From positions 1 through 59,592 of the forward strand of contig NZ_LYMM01000042.1 in the NCBI RefSeq assembly GCF_002896965.1: 59,592 bases of DNA, read 5' to 3'. The notes beneath the pieces were generated by a model. The model saw only the letters and a program-made list of their open reading frames with translations, ran no database searches and was not told where the DNA came from. This DNA comes from Novosphingobium guangzhouense (lineage in GTDB: Bacteria; Pseudomonadota; Alphaproteobacteria; Sphingomonadales; Sphingomonadaceae). This document shows positions 8,216 to 16,950 of the stretch, piece by piece. Within the stretch, counting starts at the first letter, position 1; each line of letters begins with the position of its first letter. Position numbers and translations under genes: made by a program.

Positions 8216-9802
8216 TCAGCCGACCGCTTCAGCGGCCTTCGCGGCTTCACGGTCGCGCAGCATCTTGCGGTGGACCTTGCCTGCGGGGTTCTTGGGAAGT
8301 TCATCGACGAACTCGACGATGCGCGGGAATTCATGCTGGGCGAGCCGTTCGCGGGTGAAGTCCTGAAGCTCGCGAACGAAGGCGTCATCGCCCGCGCGGT
8401 TGGCGACGACGAAGGCCTTCACCACCTGCCCGCGCTTTTCGTCCGGTACGCCGATCACGCCGCATTCAAGGACGCTGTCGTGCCGCAGCATCGTGTTCTC
8501 GATCTCGACCGCGCTCATCGTCCAGCCGGCGGAGATGATGACGTCATCGGCCCGGCCGCAATGGTAGAAATAGCCGTCCGCGTCGATCTTCGCGCGGTCC
8601 TTGGTGGTCATCCACCCGCCGCCTCTCCACAGCATCAGTTCGCCGATCTCGCCGGGATCGCAGGGGGTGCCATCGGGCCGCTGGACCTCCAGCTTCTGCC
8701 CCGGCACCGCCTTGCCGAGCGAACCCGGCTTGACCGTGAAGTCATCCGCGCCGGGGTAGTTCACCAGTACCACGCCGATTTCGGTCGTGCCGTACATCGA
8801 ACAGGCCGGAACCTTGAACCACTGGTCGATCCAATCCAGCGTGGCCGGATCGATCGGCTCTCCCGTGAAGGACAGCTTGTTGAAATGAAAAGCGAAGTCG
8901 GCCGCCTTTCCGCTGTTCTTCATCATCCGGTAATGCGTCGCCGCTGCCGACATGTTGGTGATGGCAAAGTCGTCCAGCGCCTTCATCAGTCGCACCGGGT
9001 CGAAGCGCCCCGCGAACGTCCCGGTCGTTACGCCCATTGCCAGCGGCGCCAGCGTACCGTGCCACAGGCCATGACCCCAGGCGGGGCTGGAAGGGCAGAA
9101 GAACTGGTCGTCGGGGCGGATGCCGGTGCCGTAGAGCGCCGCAAACATCAGCGTCACCAGTGTGCGATGCGAATGCTTCACCGCTTCAGGAAGTTCGCGC
9201 GTGGTGCCGCTGGTGTATTGGAAAACGGCCATGTCATTGGCCCGCGTCCGGGGTGTGTAACGGGTCGGAAGATCACCCAGCGAGGCAAGAAACGCATCAT
9301 CCGCAACGATCACGCGCGGCTTTCCACCGACGCTTACCGACCGCGCAAGCTCCGCCTTTTCCGCATTGGTGATCAGGATCGACGGCTCGCAATCTCCCAC
9401 CCGAAGCCGCAGCGCATCAGGCCCGAACAGCGTGAACAGAGGCACTGAAATGGCGCCGGTCTGCATCGCCCCGAACAGGCAGACGTAGAACGCCAGCGAC
9501 GGTTCAAGCATGAACGCGATGCGTTCTCCCGGCTGCACACCCTCTGCATCCAGCCAGTGTGCGAAACGGGCAGCGCCCTGCGCGATCGTATCGAAGCTGA
9601 GCACTTCGTCGGCGCCATCGGCATGCGCGATCCGCACTGCCGGGCGGCCGGAGCCATCGGCATGTCGGGTCACGCATTCATGGGCGATGTTGAAGTAGTC
9701 CCGATCGCCGTCGAACAGATCCCACAATGCCGCGGAGGACGCATGCGCCTGCGCATCCGCATAGTTCGTATAGTCGGTCAGCCCTGAAAAAGCCTTGGCC
9801 AT
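8216..9802 (-). CDS. AMP-dependent acyl-CoA synthetase
   Basis: This 528-residue ANL-superfamily ligase makes an acyl-CoA from acid, ATP and CoA. It carries the phosphate loop YTSGTTRELPEAVKHSHR, the YGTTEIG motif, the hinge GYFYHCGRADD and the C-terminal catalytic Lys segment PKNPAGKVHRK. The organisation resembles acetyl/benzoate-type synthetases. The ATG at 9802 has AGG about eight bases upstream and gives the conserved start better than an ATG four codons earlier. It leads a minus-strand operon and is divergent from the IclR regulator, which probably controls it. Confidence 0.9.
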   Translation of the reverse strand: MAKAFSGLTDYTNYADAQAHASSAALWDLFDGDRDYFNIAHECVTRHADGSGRPAVRIAHADGADEVLSFDTIAQGAARFAHWLDAEGVQPGERIAFMLEPSLAFYVCLFGAMQTGAISVPLFTLFGPDALRLRVGDCEPSILITNAEKAELARSVSVGGKPRVIVADDAFLASLGDLPTRYTPRTRANDMAVFQYTSGTTRELPEAVKHSHRTLVTLMFAALYGTGIRPDDQFFCPSSPAWGHGLWHGTLAPLAMGVTTGTFAGRFDPVRLMKALDDFAITNMSAAATHYRMMKNSGKAADFAFHFNKLSFTGEPIDPATLDWIDQWFKVPACSMYGTTEIGVVLVNYPGADDFTVKPGSLGKAVPGQKLEVQRPDGTPCDPGEIGELMLWRGGGWMTTKDRAKIDADGYFYHCGRADDVIISAGWTMSAVEIENTMLRHDSVLECGVIGVPDEKRGQVVKAFVVANRAGDDAFVRELQDFTRERLAQHEFPRIVEFVDELPKNPAGKVHRKMLRDREAAKAAEAVG

Positions 9803-9889
9803 GAACCGCCTCATCCCTGCCTGCCCGGACGCGGCATGGAATCGCCGCCCCGGAACTGTCCTTGTGTTCAGCATCAGGTGGCACAACTG

Positions 9890-9929
9890 AATTGATATTG
9901 TAAATATTGAATGTTATTCTGTATATTGA
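9890..9929. promoter_or_regulatory. AT-rich divergent control region with repeats
   Basis: The gap between the synthetase and IclR genes becomes strikingly AT-rich just before the IclR start, in an otherwise GC-rich window. It contains ATATT-gta-AATAT (an inverted repeat) and two copies of TATTGAATG, the second running into the IclR start codon. This is a plausible binding site for the IclR protein acting on both directions. The IclR ATG has no visible Shine-Dalgarno sequence, so that mRNA may be leaderless. Confidence 0.45.
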
Positions 9930-10697
9930 ATGACAGACGTTGCAGACACTGTGAAGGCCAGCAAGGCCCCGGCCATCGCGCGGGCGGCTGCCGTGCTGCG
10001 CCTGCTAGGCAAGCGCGGCGCGCCGATGGGGGTGCAGGCCATCGCACGCGAACTCGGCCTCGTGCCCAGCACCTGCCTCTATGTGCTGAGGGCACTGACC
10101 GCCGAGAATCTCGTGGCCTTCGACCCCGACACGAAGCGCTATGCCCTTGATGCGGGGGTACTGACGCTGGCGCGCGCATGGCTGCGCAAGGATCGGTTCA
10201 GCGACCTGGCCCAGCCCGCGCTGGACCGGCTGGCGCGTGATTTCGGCACGACGACGCTGGGCGTCCAGGTGTTCGACCTTGACCACATCATCGTGACGGC
10301 GATGTCGCAGTCAGGGCACAACTTCCAGCTGTCGACCCAGGTGGGCAGCCGCTTTCCCGCGCTGGTTTCCGCCACCGGCCGCTGCATCGCGGCTTTCGGC
10401 GGGCACACTCCCGAAGAGCTGAAACCCCGGTTCGATGCACTGCGCTGGGACGATCCACCCGGCTGGGATGACTGGCTGGCACAAGTTGCGCAAGCGCGCG
10501 AAAGCGGCGTGGCGGTGGACGATGGCCACTACCTTGCCGGCGTCACCGTGATCGCGGCCCCTGTCTGGAAAGGCGGTCGCCCCAGCCACGCGCTTGTTGC
10601 GATCGGCATCGGCGCGGCGCTCCGCAGCGAACTGCCGCGTTTGAAACAGGCGCTGAAAGGCGCCGCGCACACGCTCAGCGATCAGATGGACGCCTGA
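9930..10697 (+). CDS. IclR family transcriptional regulator
   Basis: This 255-residue regulator has an N-terminal winged helix-turn-helix (about residues 12-70, with IARELGLVPSTCLYVLRAL) and a C-terminal effector domain with the usual VSATGRCIAAF and GVAVDDGHYLAGVTVIAAPV segments. Such proteins bind small organic acids and control catabolic operons. It is transcribed away from the acyl-CoA synthetase operon, the likely target. Its last 16 bases overlap the 3' end of the convergent LysR gene. Confidence 0.9.
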   Translation: MTDVADTVKASKAPAIARAAAVLRLLGKRGAPMGVQAIARELGLVPSTCLYVLRALTAENLVAFDPDTKRYALDAGVLTLARAWLRKDRFSDLAQPALDRLARDFGTTTLGVQVFDLDHIIVTAMSQSGHNFQLSTQVGSRFPALVSATGRCIAAFGGHTPEELKPRFDALRWDDPPGWDDWLAQVAQARESGVAVDDGHYLAGVTVIAAPVWKGGRPSHALVAIGIGAALRSELPRLKQALKGAAHTLSDQMDA

Positions 10698-11590
10698 TCG
10701 GGATCGGCCTGCCGGTAATGCCGTCTGATCAGGCCCACGAAGGGGCTATCTTTCGCTTGCGCGGCCTGCTCCTCTCCGGCGTGCAGCAGTCCGATCTCAC
10801 GCGTCAGTTCGAAGTCGCGCACAGGCACGAAATGTTCCGGGCCGCTCGCAAAGCTTTCCGGCATCATGCCCACGCCCGCGCCGCTGCGGACGACAGCCAG
10901 AACGCGCTCGTCGCTGGTGGTCTTGAGCACGAAGCGCGGGCGAACGCCGCGTTCGACGAAGAAGCGGTTGATTTCGGGCAGTGCTTCGCAATGGCGACGC
11001 AGCGCCATACGATCGCGGGCAAGCTGCTCGGCCTGAACTTCGCTCTCTCCTGCCAGCGGGTGGTCGGGAGGCAGCACCATCATGTAGCGTTCCTGCGCCA
11101 GCATTTCCGGAGCAAACCGGGCGTGATGCGGGCGCACCACCGTCAGCGCGAGGTCGATCCGGCCGCGCTCCAGCCGCTCCGCAATATCCCGCTCCGACCC
11201 ATCAAGGATTTCCAGCGCCTCCCCGGACCCGAGCGCGCGGTGAGTGGCAAGCCAGCCTTCGACAAGGCGGGTCGGTATCGTGTTGAGCACTCCGATGCGC
11301 AGCAGTGTGGGATCAGCAACTTCGCTCAGTTCAACCAGCGCATGCTCGTATTCGGCCGCGATCCTGCGCGCACGGACGAGGAAGCGACTGCCGGCCGGGG
11401 TAAGCGCGACGCCTCCGCCCCGCACCCGGCTGCGATCGCGGTCGAACAGGCGCGCGCCCAGTTCACGCTCAAGCTTGGCGATCCCGGCCGAGAGCGTGGG
11501 CTGAGTAACGCTCACCCGCCGCGCCGCCCGGCTGAAGTTTCCGGTCTCCGCAACGGCAAGGAAGTAGCGCAGAAGGTACTGGTCGATCAT
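10682..11590 (-). CDS. LysR family transcriptional regulator
   Basis: This is a 302-residue LysR-type activator or repressor. The N-terminal helix-turn-helix (LRYFLAVAETGNFSRAARRVSVTQPTLSAGI) is followed by the periplasmic-binding-like effector domain. The ATG at 11590 is used; a GTG two codons upstream is also in frame. The start codon lies inside a 19-bp perfect palindrome, implying that the protein could repress its own expression by binding there. It diverges from the acyl-CoA carboxylase operon, which is its likely target. Confidence 0.9.
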   Translation of the reverse strand: MIDQYLLRYFLAVAETGNFSRAARRVSVTQPTLSAGIAKLERELGARLFDRDRSRVRGGGVALTPAGSRFLVRARRIAAEYEHALVELSEVADPTLLRIGVLNTIPTRLVEGWLATHRALGSGEALEILDGSERDIAERLERGRIDLALTVVRPHHARFAPEMLAQERYMMVLPPDHPLAGESEVQAEQLARDRMALRRHCEALPEINRFFVERGVRPRFVLKTTSDERVLAVVRSGAGVGMMPESFASGPEHFVPVRDFELTREIGLLHAGEEQAAQAKDSPFVGLIRRHYRQADPDQASI

Positions 11591-11605
11591 AGACACTGTC
11601 TATGA
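11587..11605. promoter_or_regulatory. 19-bp palindromic operator at LysR start codon
   Basis: Bases 11587-11605 read TCATAGACACTGTCTATGA, a perfect 9-1-9 palindrome. It contains a T-N11-A core (T at 11590, A at 11602), the hallmark of LysR-type binding sites. It overlaps the LysR ATG and lies 105 bases upstream of the carboxylase operon, so it is well placed for divergent control and autoregulation. Confidence 0.65.
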
Positions 11606-11611
11606 CGAGGG

Positions 11612-11632
11612 GCGGAAACTTTCAATTTCCGC
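11612..11632. promoter_or_regulatory. 7-7-7 inverted repeat upstream of carboxylase operon
   Basis: GCGGAAA and TTTCCGC are perfect complements separated by seven bases (CTTTCAA). The element lies seven bases after the 19-bp palindrome and 77 bases before the carboxylase beta-subunit start. It could be a second regulator site (activation site of the LysR protein or another regulator). It shares no sequence with the first palindrome. Confidence 0.4.
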
Positions 11633-11709
11633 TTCCGTTGCAGGAGTCCTAGATAGATACCGCAAATCGAAGAGGCGGCCAGCGCGTCGCCCGCAAGAAA
11701 GGAAGAGGC

Positions 11710-13311
11710 ATGAGCGCGCCGGTCCTGCAGACCAACGTGAATTGCGAAAGCCCCGAGGCAAAGGCACGCAACGCCCACAATCGGGCGCTTGCCGAAGAGT
11801 TGCGCCGCAAGGTTGCCACAGCGGCACTTGGCGGGGACACAAGGGCACGCGAACGGCACCTGAGCCGGGGCAAGCTGCTGCCGCGCGACCGTGTGGAGCG
11901 CCTGCTGGACGCCGGATCGCCCTTTCTCGAAATCGGCCAGCTTGCCGCCGACGGTCTTTACGGAAACGAAGTGCCCGGTGCCGGGATCATCGCCGGGATC
12001 GGCCGCGTATCCGGGCGGCAGTGCATGATCTTCGCCAACGATGCGACGGTGAAGGGCGGCACCTATTTCCCGCTCACCGTCAAGAAGCACATCCGCGCGC
12101 AGGAAATCGCCCAGGCGAACCGTCTGCCCTGCGTCTACCTTGTCGACAGCGGCGGCGCAAACCTGCCCAATCAGGCCGAGGTCTTCCCCGATCGCGACCA
12201 CTTCGGCCGCTTCTTCTTCAATCAGGCGCAGATGAGCGCGAAAGGCATCCCGCAGATCGCCAGCGTCATGGGCAGTTGCACGGCGGGCGGTGCCTATGTT
12301 CCGGCGATGAGCGACGAGACGGTGATCGTGAAGGAACAGGGCACCATCTTCCTTGCCGGCCCGCCCTTGGTGCAGGCCGCGACCGGCGAGGTCATCAGCG
12401 CCGAAGACCTTGGCGGCGGCGACCTGCATGCGCGCAAGTCCGGCGTCACCGACCATCTGGCGCAGGATGACGAGCATGCGCTGACCATCGTGCGCGACAT
12501 CGTCAGCCATCTTGGCCCGGCGCACCGTCCCGACATCGCCTTTCGCGAATCCCGGCCGCCGAAGTACGCGGCCGAGGAACTCTATTCGATCATCCCCGAG
12601 GACGTGCGCGCGCCCTACGATGTTCACGAAGTCATCGCCCGCATCGTCGACGGCAGCGAATTCCACGAATTCAAGGCGCTTTACGGCAGCACGCTGGTCT
12701 GCGGTTTCGCGCATATCCACGGGCTGCCCGTCGCCATCCTGGCCAACAACGGCGTGCTGTTTTCCGAAAGCGCGCAGAAAGGCGCGCACTTCATCGAACT
12801 GGCCTGCCAGCGCCGCATCCCGCTGCTGTTCCTTCAGAACATTTCCGGCTTCATGGTCGGCGGCAAGTACGAGGCGGAAGGCATCGCCAAGCACGGGGCC
12901 AAGCTGGTCACCGCCGTCGCCACCGCGCAAGTACCCAAGCTGACGGTGCTGATCGGCGGATCGTTCGGCGCGGGCAACTACGGCATGTGCGGGCGCGCCT
13001 ATGACCCGCGCTTCCTGTTCACCTGGCCCAATGCGCGCATCTCGGTCATGGGCGGGGAGCAGGCGGCGTCGGTCCTTGCCACCGTCCACCGCGACGCCGC
13101 CACCTGGTCGCCTGAGGATGCAGAGGCGTTCAAGGCCCCGATCCGCCAGAAGTATGAGGATGAGGGCAACCCCTATTACGCTACCGCGCGGCTGTGGGAC
13201 GACGGCGTGATCGATCCCGTGCAGACCCGCGACGTGCTGGGACTGGCACTGTCCGCCTGCCTCGAAGCCCCGATAGAGGAGGCGCCCCGCTTCGGGGTGT
13301 TCCGCATGTGA
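11710..13311 (+). CDS. Acyl-CoA carboxylase beta subunit (carboxyltransferase)
   Basis: This 533-residue carboxyltransferase transfers CO2 from carboxybiotin to an acyl-CoA. It is full length, with paired crotonase-like halves. Family segments include GRVSGRQCMIFANDATVKGG, SCTAGGAYVPAMSDE, FLQNISGFMVGGKYE and GGSFGAGNYGMCGRAYDPRF. These are closest in my reading to 3-methylcrotonyl-CoA and geranyl-CoA carboxylases rather than propionyl-CoA carboxylases. The ATG follows GAAGAGG. It heads a four-gene operon whose genes all overlap. Leucine breakdown or acyclic isoprenoid breakdown are both possible; a nearby isovaleryl-CoA dehydrogenase, usual for the leucine pathway, is absent. Confidence 0.9.
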   Translation: MSAPVLQTNVNCESPEAKARNAHNRALAEELRRKVATAALGGDTRARERHLSRGKLLPRDRVERLLDAGSPFLEIGQLAADGLYGNEVPGAGIIAGIGRVSGRQCMIFANDATVKGGTYFPLTVKKHIRAQEIAQANRLPCVYLVDSGGANLPNQAEVFPDRDHFGRFFFNQAQMSAKGIPQIASVMGSCTAGGAYVPAMSDETVIVKEQGTIFLAGPPLVQAATGEVISAEDLGGGDLHARKSGVTDHLAQDDEHALTIVRDIVSHLGPAHRPDIAFRESRPPKYAAEELYSIIPEDVRAPYDVHEVIARIVDGSEFHEFKALYGSTLVCGFAHIHGLPVAILANNGVLFSESAQKGAHFIELACQRRIPLLFLQNISGFMVGGKYEAEGIAKHGAKLVTAVATAQVPKLTVLIGGSFGAGNYGMCGRAYDPRFLFTWPNARISVMGGEQAASVLATVHRDAATWSPEDAEAFKAPIRQKYEDEGNPYYATARLWDDGVIDPVQTRDVLGLALSACLEAPIEEAPRFGVFRM

Positions 13312-13622
13312 TGACGAAGAAAGACACCCTTTTCGTGCTCGACTTCGACTGGCCCGATCCGGCCTACGAAGGCCGCCGCTTCTACTGCAAGGACTGCGTC
13401 ACGGTGGAGGGCCTGCTGGCCCTGTTCCCCGAGCGCGCTACCAACATCGAAGTCGTGCGCGTCGGCTGGCCGCGCCCCCGCGCCGCCGTTGTGGCGATGC
13501 TGGGCGAGGATAACCAGAACCTGCCCGCGCTGGCCTTTGCCGAAGGTGGCTTCGTCAACGAAATCGAGCCATTGCTAACCGCCCTCCACACCCGCCACGG
13601 CTTCCCGGAGCGCCATCCATGA
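13311..13622 (+). CDS. DUF3088 domain protein
   Basis: The 103-residue product (MTKKDTLFVLDFDWPDPAY) matches DUF3088 as I remember it, with the conserved FYCKDCVTVEGLL and VRVGWPRPRAAVVAMLGEDNQNLP segments. The CxxC motif (CKDC) and the PVL-like ending suggest a thioredoxin-like fold. Its function is unknown. The start overlaps the carboxylase beta-subunit stop by one base and its end overlaps the alpha-subunit start by four, so it is translated in step with the two subunits. That placement suggests a role in carboxylase assembly, redox protection or the same pathway. Confidence 0.75.
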   Translation: MTKKDTLFVLDFDWPDPAYEGRRFYCKDCVTVEGLLALFPERATNIEVVRVGWPRPRAAVVAMLGEDNQNLPALAFAEGGFVNEIEPLLTALHTRHGFPERHP

Positions 13623-15457
13623 TCACCTCACTCCTCATCGCCAATCGTGGCGAGATCGCCTGCCGGGTCATCCGCACGGCGCGGGCGATGGGCGTTCGCA
13701 CCGTGGCGGTCTATTCGGACGCCGATGCCGATGCCCTGCATGTGCAGGAAGCGGACGAGGCGGTGCATATCGGCCCCTCCGCCACGCGCGAAAGCTACCT
13801 TGTCGGTGAAAAGATCCTCGCCGCCGCGAAGGCGACGGGGGCTGAGGCGATCCACCCCGGCTATGGTTTCCTGTCCGAAAACGCCGCCTTCGCACAGGCC
13901 GTGATCGACGCCGGGCTGGTCTGGGTCGGACCGAATCCATCCTCGATCACCGCGATGGGTCTCAAGGACGCGGCCAAGCAGCTGATGCAGGATGCCGGCG
14001 TGCCGGTGACGCCCGGCTACATGGGCGAGCAGCAGGACGCGGACTTCCTTGGCGCAGAGGCGGCGAAGATCGGCTATCCGGTGCTGATCAAGGCCGTGGC
14101 AGGCGGCGGCGGCAAGGGCATGCGGCTGGTGGACAGCGCCGCCGGTTTCGCCGACGCGCTCGCCTCGTGCAAGCGCGAAGCGGCATCCTCTTTCGGCAAC
14201 GACCACGTGCTGATCGAAAAGTACATCGCCTCTCCCCGCCATATCGAAGTGCAGGTCTTCGGCGACAGCCACGGCAACGTCGTCCACTTGTTCGAGCGCG
14301 ACTGCTCGCTCCAGCGGCGGCACCAGAAAGTTATCGAGGAGGCGCCTGCCCCCGGCATGGATGCCGCCACCCGCGAAGCGCTGTGCGCGGCGGCCGTGCG
14401 CGCCGCAAAGGCGGTGGATTACGTCGGCGCGGGCACGATCGAATTCATCGCGGACGGATCAGGCGCGCTTTCGGCGGATCGCATCTGGTTCATGGAAATG
14501 AACACCCGCCTGCAGGTTGAGCACCCGGTTACCGAGGCGATCACCGGGGTCGATCTTGTCGAATGGCAGCTGCGCGTGGCCAGCGGCGAACCGCTCCCCC
14601 TTTCGCAGCATGACCTGACGATCGACGGCTGGGCGATGGAGGCGCGGCTTTATGCCGAAGATCCCGCCAAGGGCTTCCTGCCCAGCATCGGCCGTCTGGA
14701 ATTGCTGCAGTTCGGCGAGGCCGAAGGCGGCCGCATCGATACCGGCGTCTACGAAGGCGCTGAGGTTTCACCCTTCTACGACCCGATGATCGCCAAAGTC
14801 ATCGCCTGGGGCGATGACCGAGATGAAGCCCGCGAACGGCTGGGCGAAATGCTGCAGGACACCGCCGTCTGGCCGGTGCGCACGAATGCATCGTTCCTTG
14901 TCAAAGCACTGCAGCATCCCGACTTCGCGGCGGGCCGGGTCGATACCGGCCTGATCGGCCGTGACGGCGAGGAGCTGGCGCAGCCCCCGGTGCCTGATGC
15001 CGATACCTTGCGCGCGGCCGCATCTTCGCTGGTCCCTGCCACTATCGCGCCGGGCCTGCGGCTCAACGCACCCCCGCGACGCACGGCATGGTTCCTGCTC
15101 GACGGTGAGCCGGTGGAAATCGAAGTGGACGGCGGCAGCGATGAGCCGTCTACCGGCGTGCTGGTGACCGAGCAGGGGCAGGCCTGGCTGCTGACCCCCT
15201 GGCGGCGCGACGGTGCCCACGGCGCGGCCGATGCCTCTGGCGCAATCCTTGCCCCGATGCCGGGCAAGGTCATCGCGGTGGATGTGGCGCAAGGGCAGAC
15301 GGTGACACGCGGCCAGAAGCTGCTCACGCTTGAGGCAATGAAGATGGAACACACCCTGACCGCGCCGTTCGACGGCACGGTGGCAAGGCTGGAGGCCGCC
15401 GCCGGCCAGCAAGTGCAGGTCGATGCCCTGCTCGTCCAGATCGAGGAGGCCGCCTGA
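13619..15457 (+). CDS. Acyl-CoA carboxylase alpha subunit (biotin carboxylase + carrier)
   Basis: This 612-residue protein joins an ATP-grasp biotin carboxylase (about residues 1-450) to a C-terminal biotin carrier domain. It begins LLIANRGEIACRVIRTARAMG and has the ATP loop KAVAGGGGKGMRLV, and later EMNTRLQVEHPVTE. The biotinylated Lys is in EAMKMEH at residue 575, the usual 35-40 residues from the C-terminus. It carboxylates its own biotin with bicarbonate and passes CO2 to the beta subunit encoded just upstream. The length is slightly short of typical MCC alpha (about 650-670). Confidence 0.92.
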   Translation: MITSLLIANRGEIACRVIRTARAMGVRTVAVYSDADADALHVQEADEAVHIGPSATRESYLVGEKILAAAKATGAEAIHPGYGFLSENAAFAQAVIDAGLVWVGPNPSSITAMGLKDAAKQLMQDAGVPVTPGYMGEQQDADFLGAEAAKIGYPVLIKAVAGGGGKGMRLVDSAAGFADALASCKREAASSFGNDHVLIEKYIASPRHIEVQVFGDSHGNVVHLFERDCSLQRRHQKVIEEAPAPGMDAATREALCAAAVRAAKAVDYVGAGTIEFIADGSGALSADRIWFMEMNTRLQVEHPVTEAITGVDLVEWQLRVASGEPLPLSQHDLTIDGWAMEARLYAEDPAKGFLPSIGRLELLQFGEAEGGRIDTGVYEGAEVSPFYDPMIAKVIAWGDDRDEARERLGEMLQDTAVWPVRTNASFLVKALQHPDFAAGRVDTGLIGRDGEELAQPPVPDADTLRAAASSLVPATIAPGLRLNAPPRRTAWFLLDGEPVEIEVDGGSDEPSTGVLVTEQGQAWLLTPWRRDGAHGAADASGAILAPMPGKVIAVDVAQGQTVTRGQKLLTLEAMKMEHTLTAPFDGTVARLEAAAGQQVQVDALLVQIEEAA

Positions 15458-15909
15458 TGCCCGGACGTTTCTTCGACGAATGGCAGGTCGGTGATCGCAT
15501 GACGCACCAGCCCAGCCGCACTGTGACCGAAACCGACAACCTGCTGTTTTCGGCCATGACCCACAACATGCAGCCGCTGCATCTGGATGCAGAGGCTGCC
15601 AAGGCCGGCGAATTCGGCCAGATCCTGGTCAATTCAACCTTCACCTTCAGCCTTGCCGTGGGGCTGTCCATCGCGGACACCACGGTCGGCACCCTCGTCG
15701 CCAACCTGGGCTTCGACAAGGTGGTGACCCCCAAGCCTACCTTCATCGGCGATACCCTGACCTGCTCCAGCGAAGTCGTCGAGATGCGCGAAAGCAAGTC
15801 GCGGCCCGGTCAGGGCATCGTGGTGTTCCGGCACGAACTGACCAACCAGCGCGGCGAAGTGGCACTGTCCATGCTGCGCACCGTCCTGCTGCGCAAGACG
15901 GGCGCCTAG
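15457..15909 (+). CDS. MaoC-family enoyl-CoA hydratase
   Basis: This is a 150-residue single hotdog hydratase. It contains FSAMTHNMQPLHLD, the MaoC hydratase pattern in which Asp/His residues act on the enoyl-CoA, and FIGDTLTCSSEV. Its ATG shares one base with the carboxylase alpha-subunit stop, so it is the last gene of that operon. It may hydrate the carboxylated enoyl-CoA product, the role played by methylglutaconyl-CoA hydratase (a crotonase) in the classical leucine route. A MaoC enzyme in that role would be a variation on the standard pathway. Confidence 0.85.
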   Translation: MPGRFFDEWQVGDRMTHQPSRTVTETDNLLFSAMTHNMQPLHLDAEAAKAGEFGQILVNSTFTFSLAVGLSIADTTVGTLVANLGFDKVVTPKPTFIGDTLTCSSEVVEMRESKSRPGQGIVVFRHELTNQRGEVALSMLRTVLLRKTGA

Positions 15910-15933
15910 CCCCCATTCGCCAGCGCCTGTTCG

Positions 15934-16950
15934 CTAGCGTCCGATAGCCTCGAGCAGCGCGGGCATCGTGGCGGCCAGCAGCTTCAGGTTCTTCCACCCC
16001 TCTTCCGGCGACAAGCCGCCAAGGAGGGGCTGGAAGCCGATGTTGCCCCCTTCCACCTCGCTGACCCGATCAAGCAGCATCTGCGGCGTCCATGCCGCGA
16101 ACATGCCCGCATGGCGCAGAACGGCGGGGTCGGTCAGGCCCTTGAACGGAGAACTGGACGCATCGCCCTCCGCCTCGGCCCACTTGGCGTATTCGGTAAT
16201 CACGTGGACGGCGTGGGGGGCGATCGCATCCCAGCCCTCGTCCGGGTTCTCGCATAGGTGGATCGCCATTGGCATGCCCGGCCGGGGCCGGAAATAGCGG
16301 CGCGGCGCGTGGCCCAGCCGGGCGCATTCGGCCAGATAGAGGTCTACCAGATCGCCCTTCATCGGCCCGAAGCCCACCCCGAACCTTGCCGCCCGCTTGG
16401 CGGAGGCGGGCACCCCGCCGCCGACCAGCACGATGTCTTCCGGCTCCTGCACCGGCAGCGGGCGCACGAAGATGGGCCGCGCGCCGGTGCCGTCGTCATG
16501 CTCGAAGCGTTCTCCCTTCAAGGCGCGCAGGATGATCTCCAGCCCTTCGTCCATCCGCTTCGCCCTATCCTTCAGCGACTGGCGAAACATGGCGAATTCA
16601 TAAGGCACATAGCCCGCGCCGAAGATCACTCCCAGCCGGCCGTCGGACATGTTGTCGAGCACCGCGATCTGCTCGGCCAGTTCCAGCGGATCGTGCAGCG
16701 GCAGGATCACCGCGCCCAGCAGGAAGCGCACGCGGCTGGTCACAGCCGCCATGCCGCCCGCCAGCACGAAGGGCTGCGGCAGGTAGCCGTCGTCGGAGCC
16801 GTGGTGCTGCATCAGCCCGATCTGATCCACGCCGATACCGTCGGCGAACGCGGCCATGTCGATCGCCGCGCGGTAAAGCTGCGGCGTCGGGCTGGCCCAC
16901 TGCGGCGATCGCATGTCGAACGAAACCGATATCGTGAAATCCTTCATCAT
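15934..16950 (-). CDS. LLM-class flavin-dependent oxidoreductase
   Basis: This 338-residue luciferase-like TIM-barrel protein uses reduced flavin, either FMNH2 with oxygen or F420. Typical strands are DQIGLMQHHGSDDGYLPQP, RFLLGAVILPLHDPLELAEQIAVLDNMSDGRLGVIFGAGY and VLVGGGVPASAKRAARFG. The ATG at 16950 overlaps the stop of the upstream NTF2-like gene by four bases. It converges with the carboxylase operon, with only 24 bases between stops. The substrate is unknown. Confidence 0.85.
   Translation of the reverse strand: MMKDFTISVSFDMRSPQWASPTPQLYRAAIDMAAFADGIGVDQIGLMQHHGSDDGYLPQPFVLAGGMAAVTSRVRFLLGAVILPLHDPLELAEQIAVLDNMSDGRLGVIFGAGYVPYEFAMFRQSLKDRAKRMDEGLEIILRALKGERFEHDDGTGARPIFVRPLPVQEPEDIVLVGGGVPASAKRAARFGVGFGPMKGDLVDLYLAECARLGHAPRRYFRPRPGMPMAIHLCENPDEGWDAIAPHAVHVITEYAKWAEAEGDASSSPFKGLTDPAVLRHAGMFAAWTPQMLLDRVSEVEGGNIGFQPLLGGLSPEEGWKNLKLLAATMPALLEAIGR

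Noticed and set aside
5926..8358. An 810-codon plus-strand open frame opposite the hydrolase and dehydratase genes
   Set aside because: It is antisense to two well-supported genes, has no recognisable motifs, and long antisense frames are common at this GC content.
11587..13089. A 500-codon minus-strand frame opposite the carboxylase beta subunit
   Set aside because: The plus-strand protein is a clear full-length carboxyltransferase and the antisense product shows no family.
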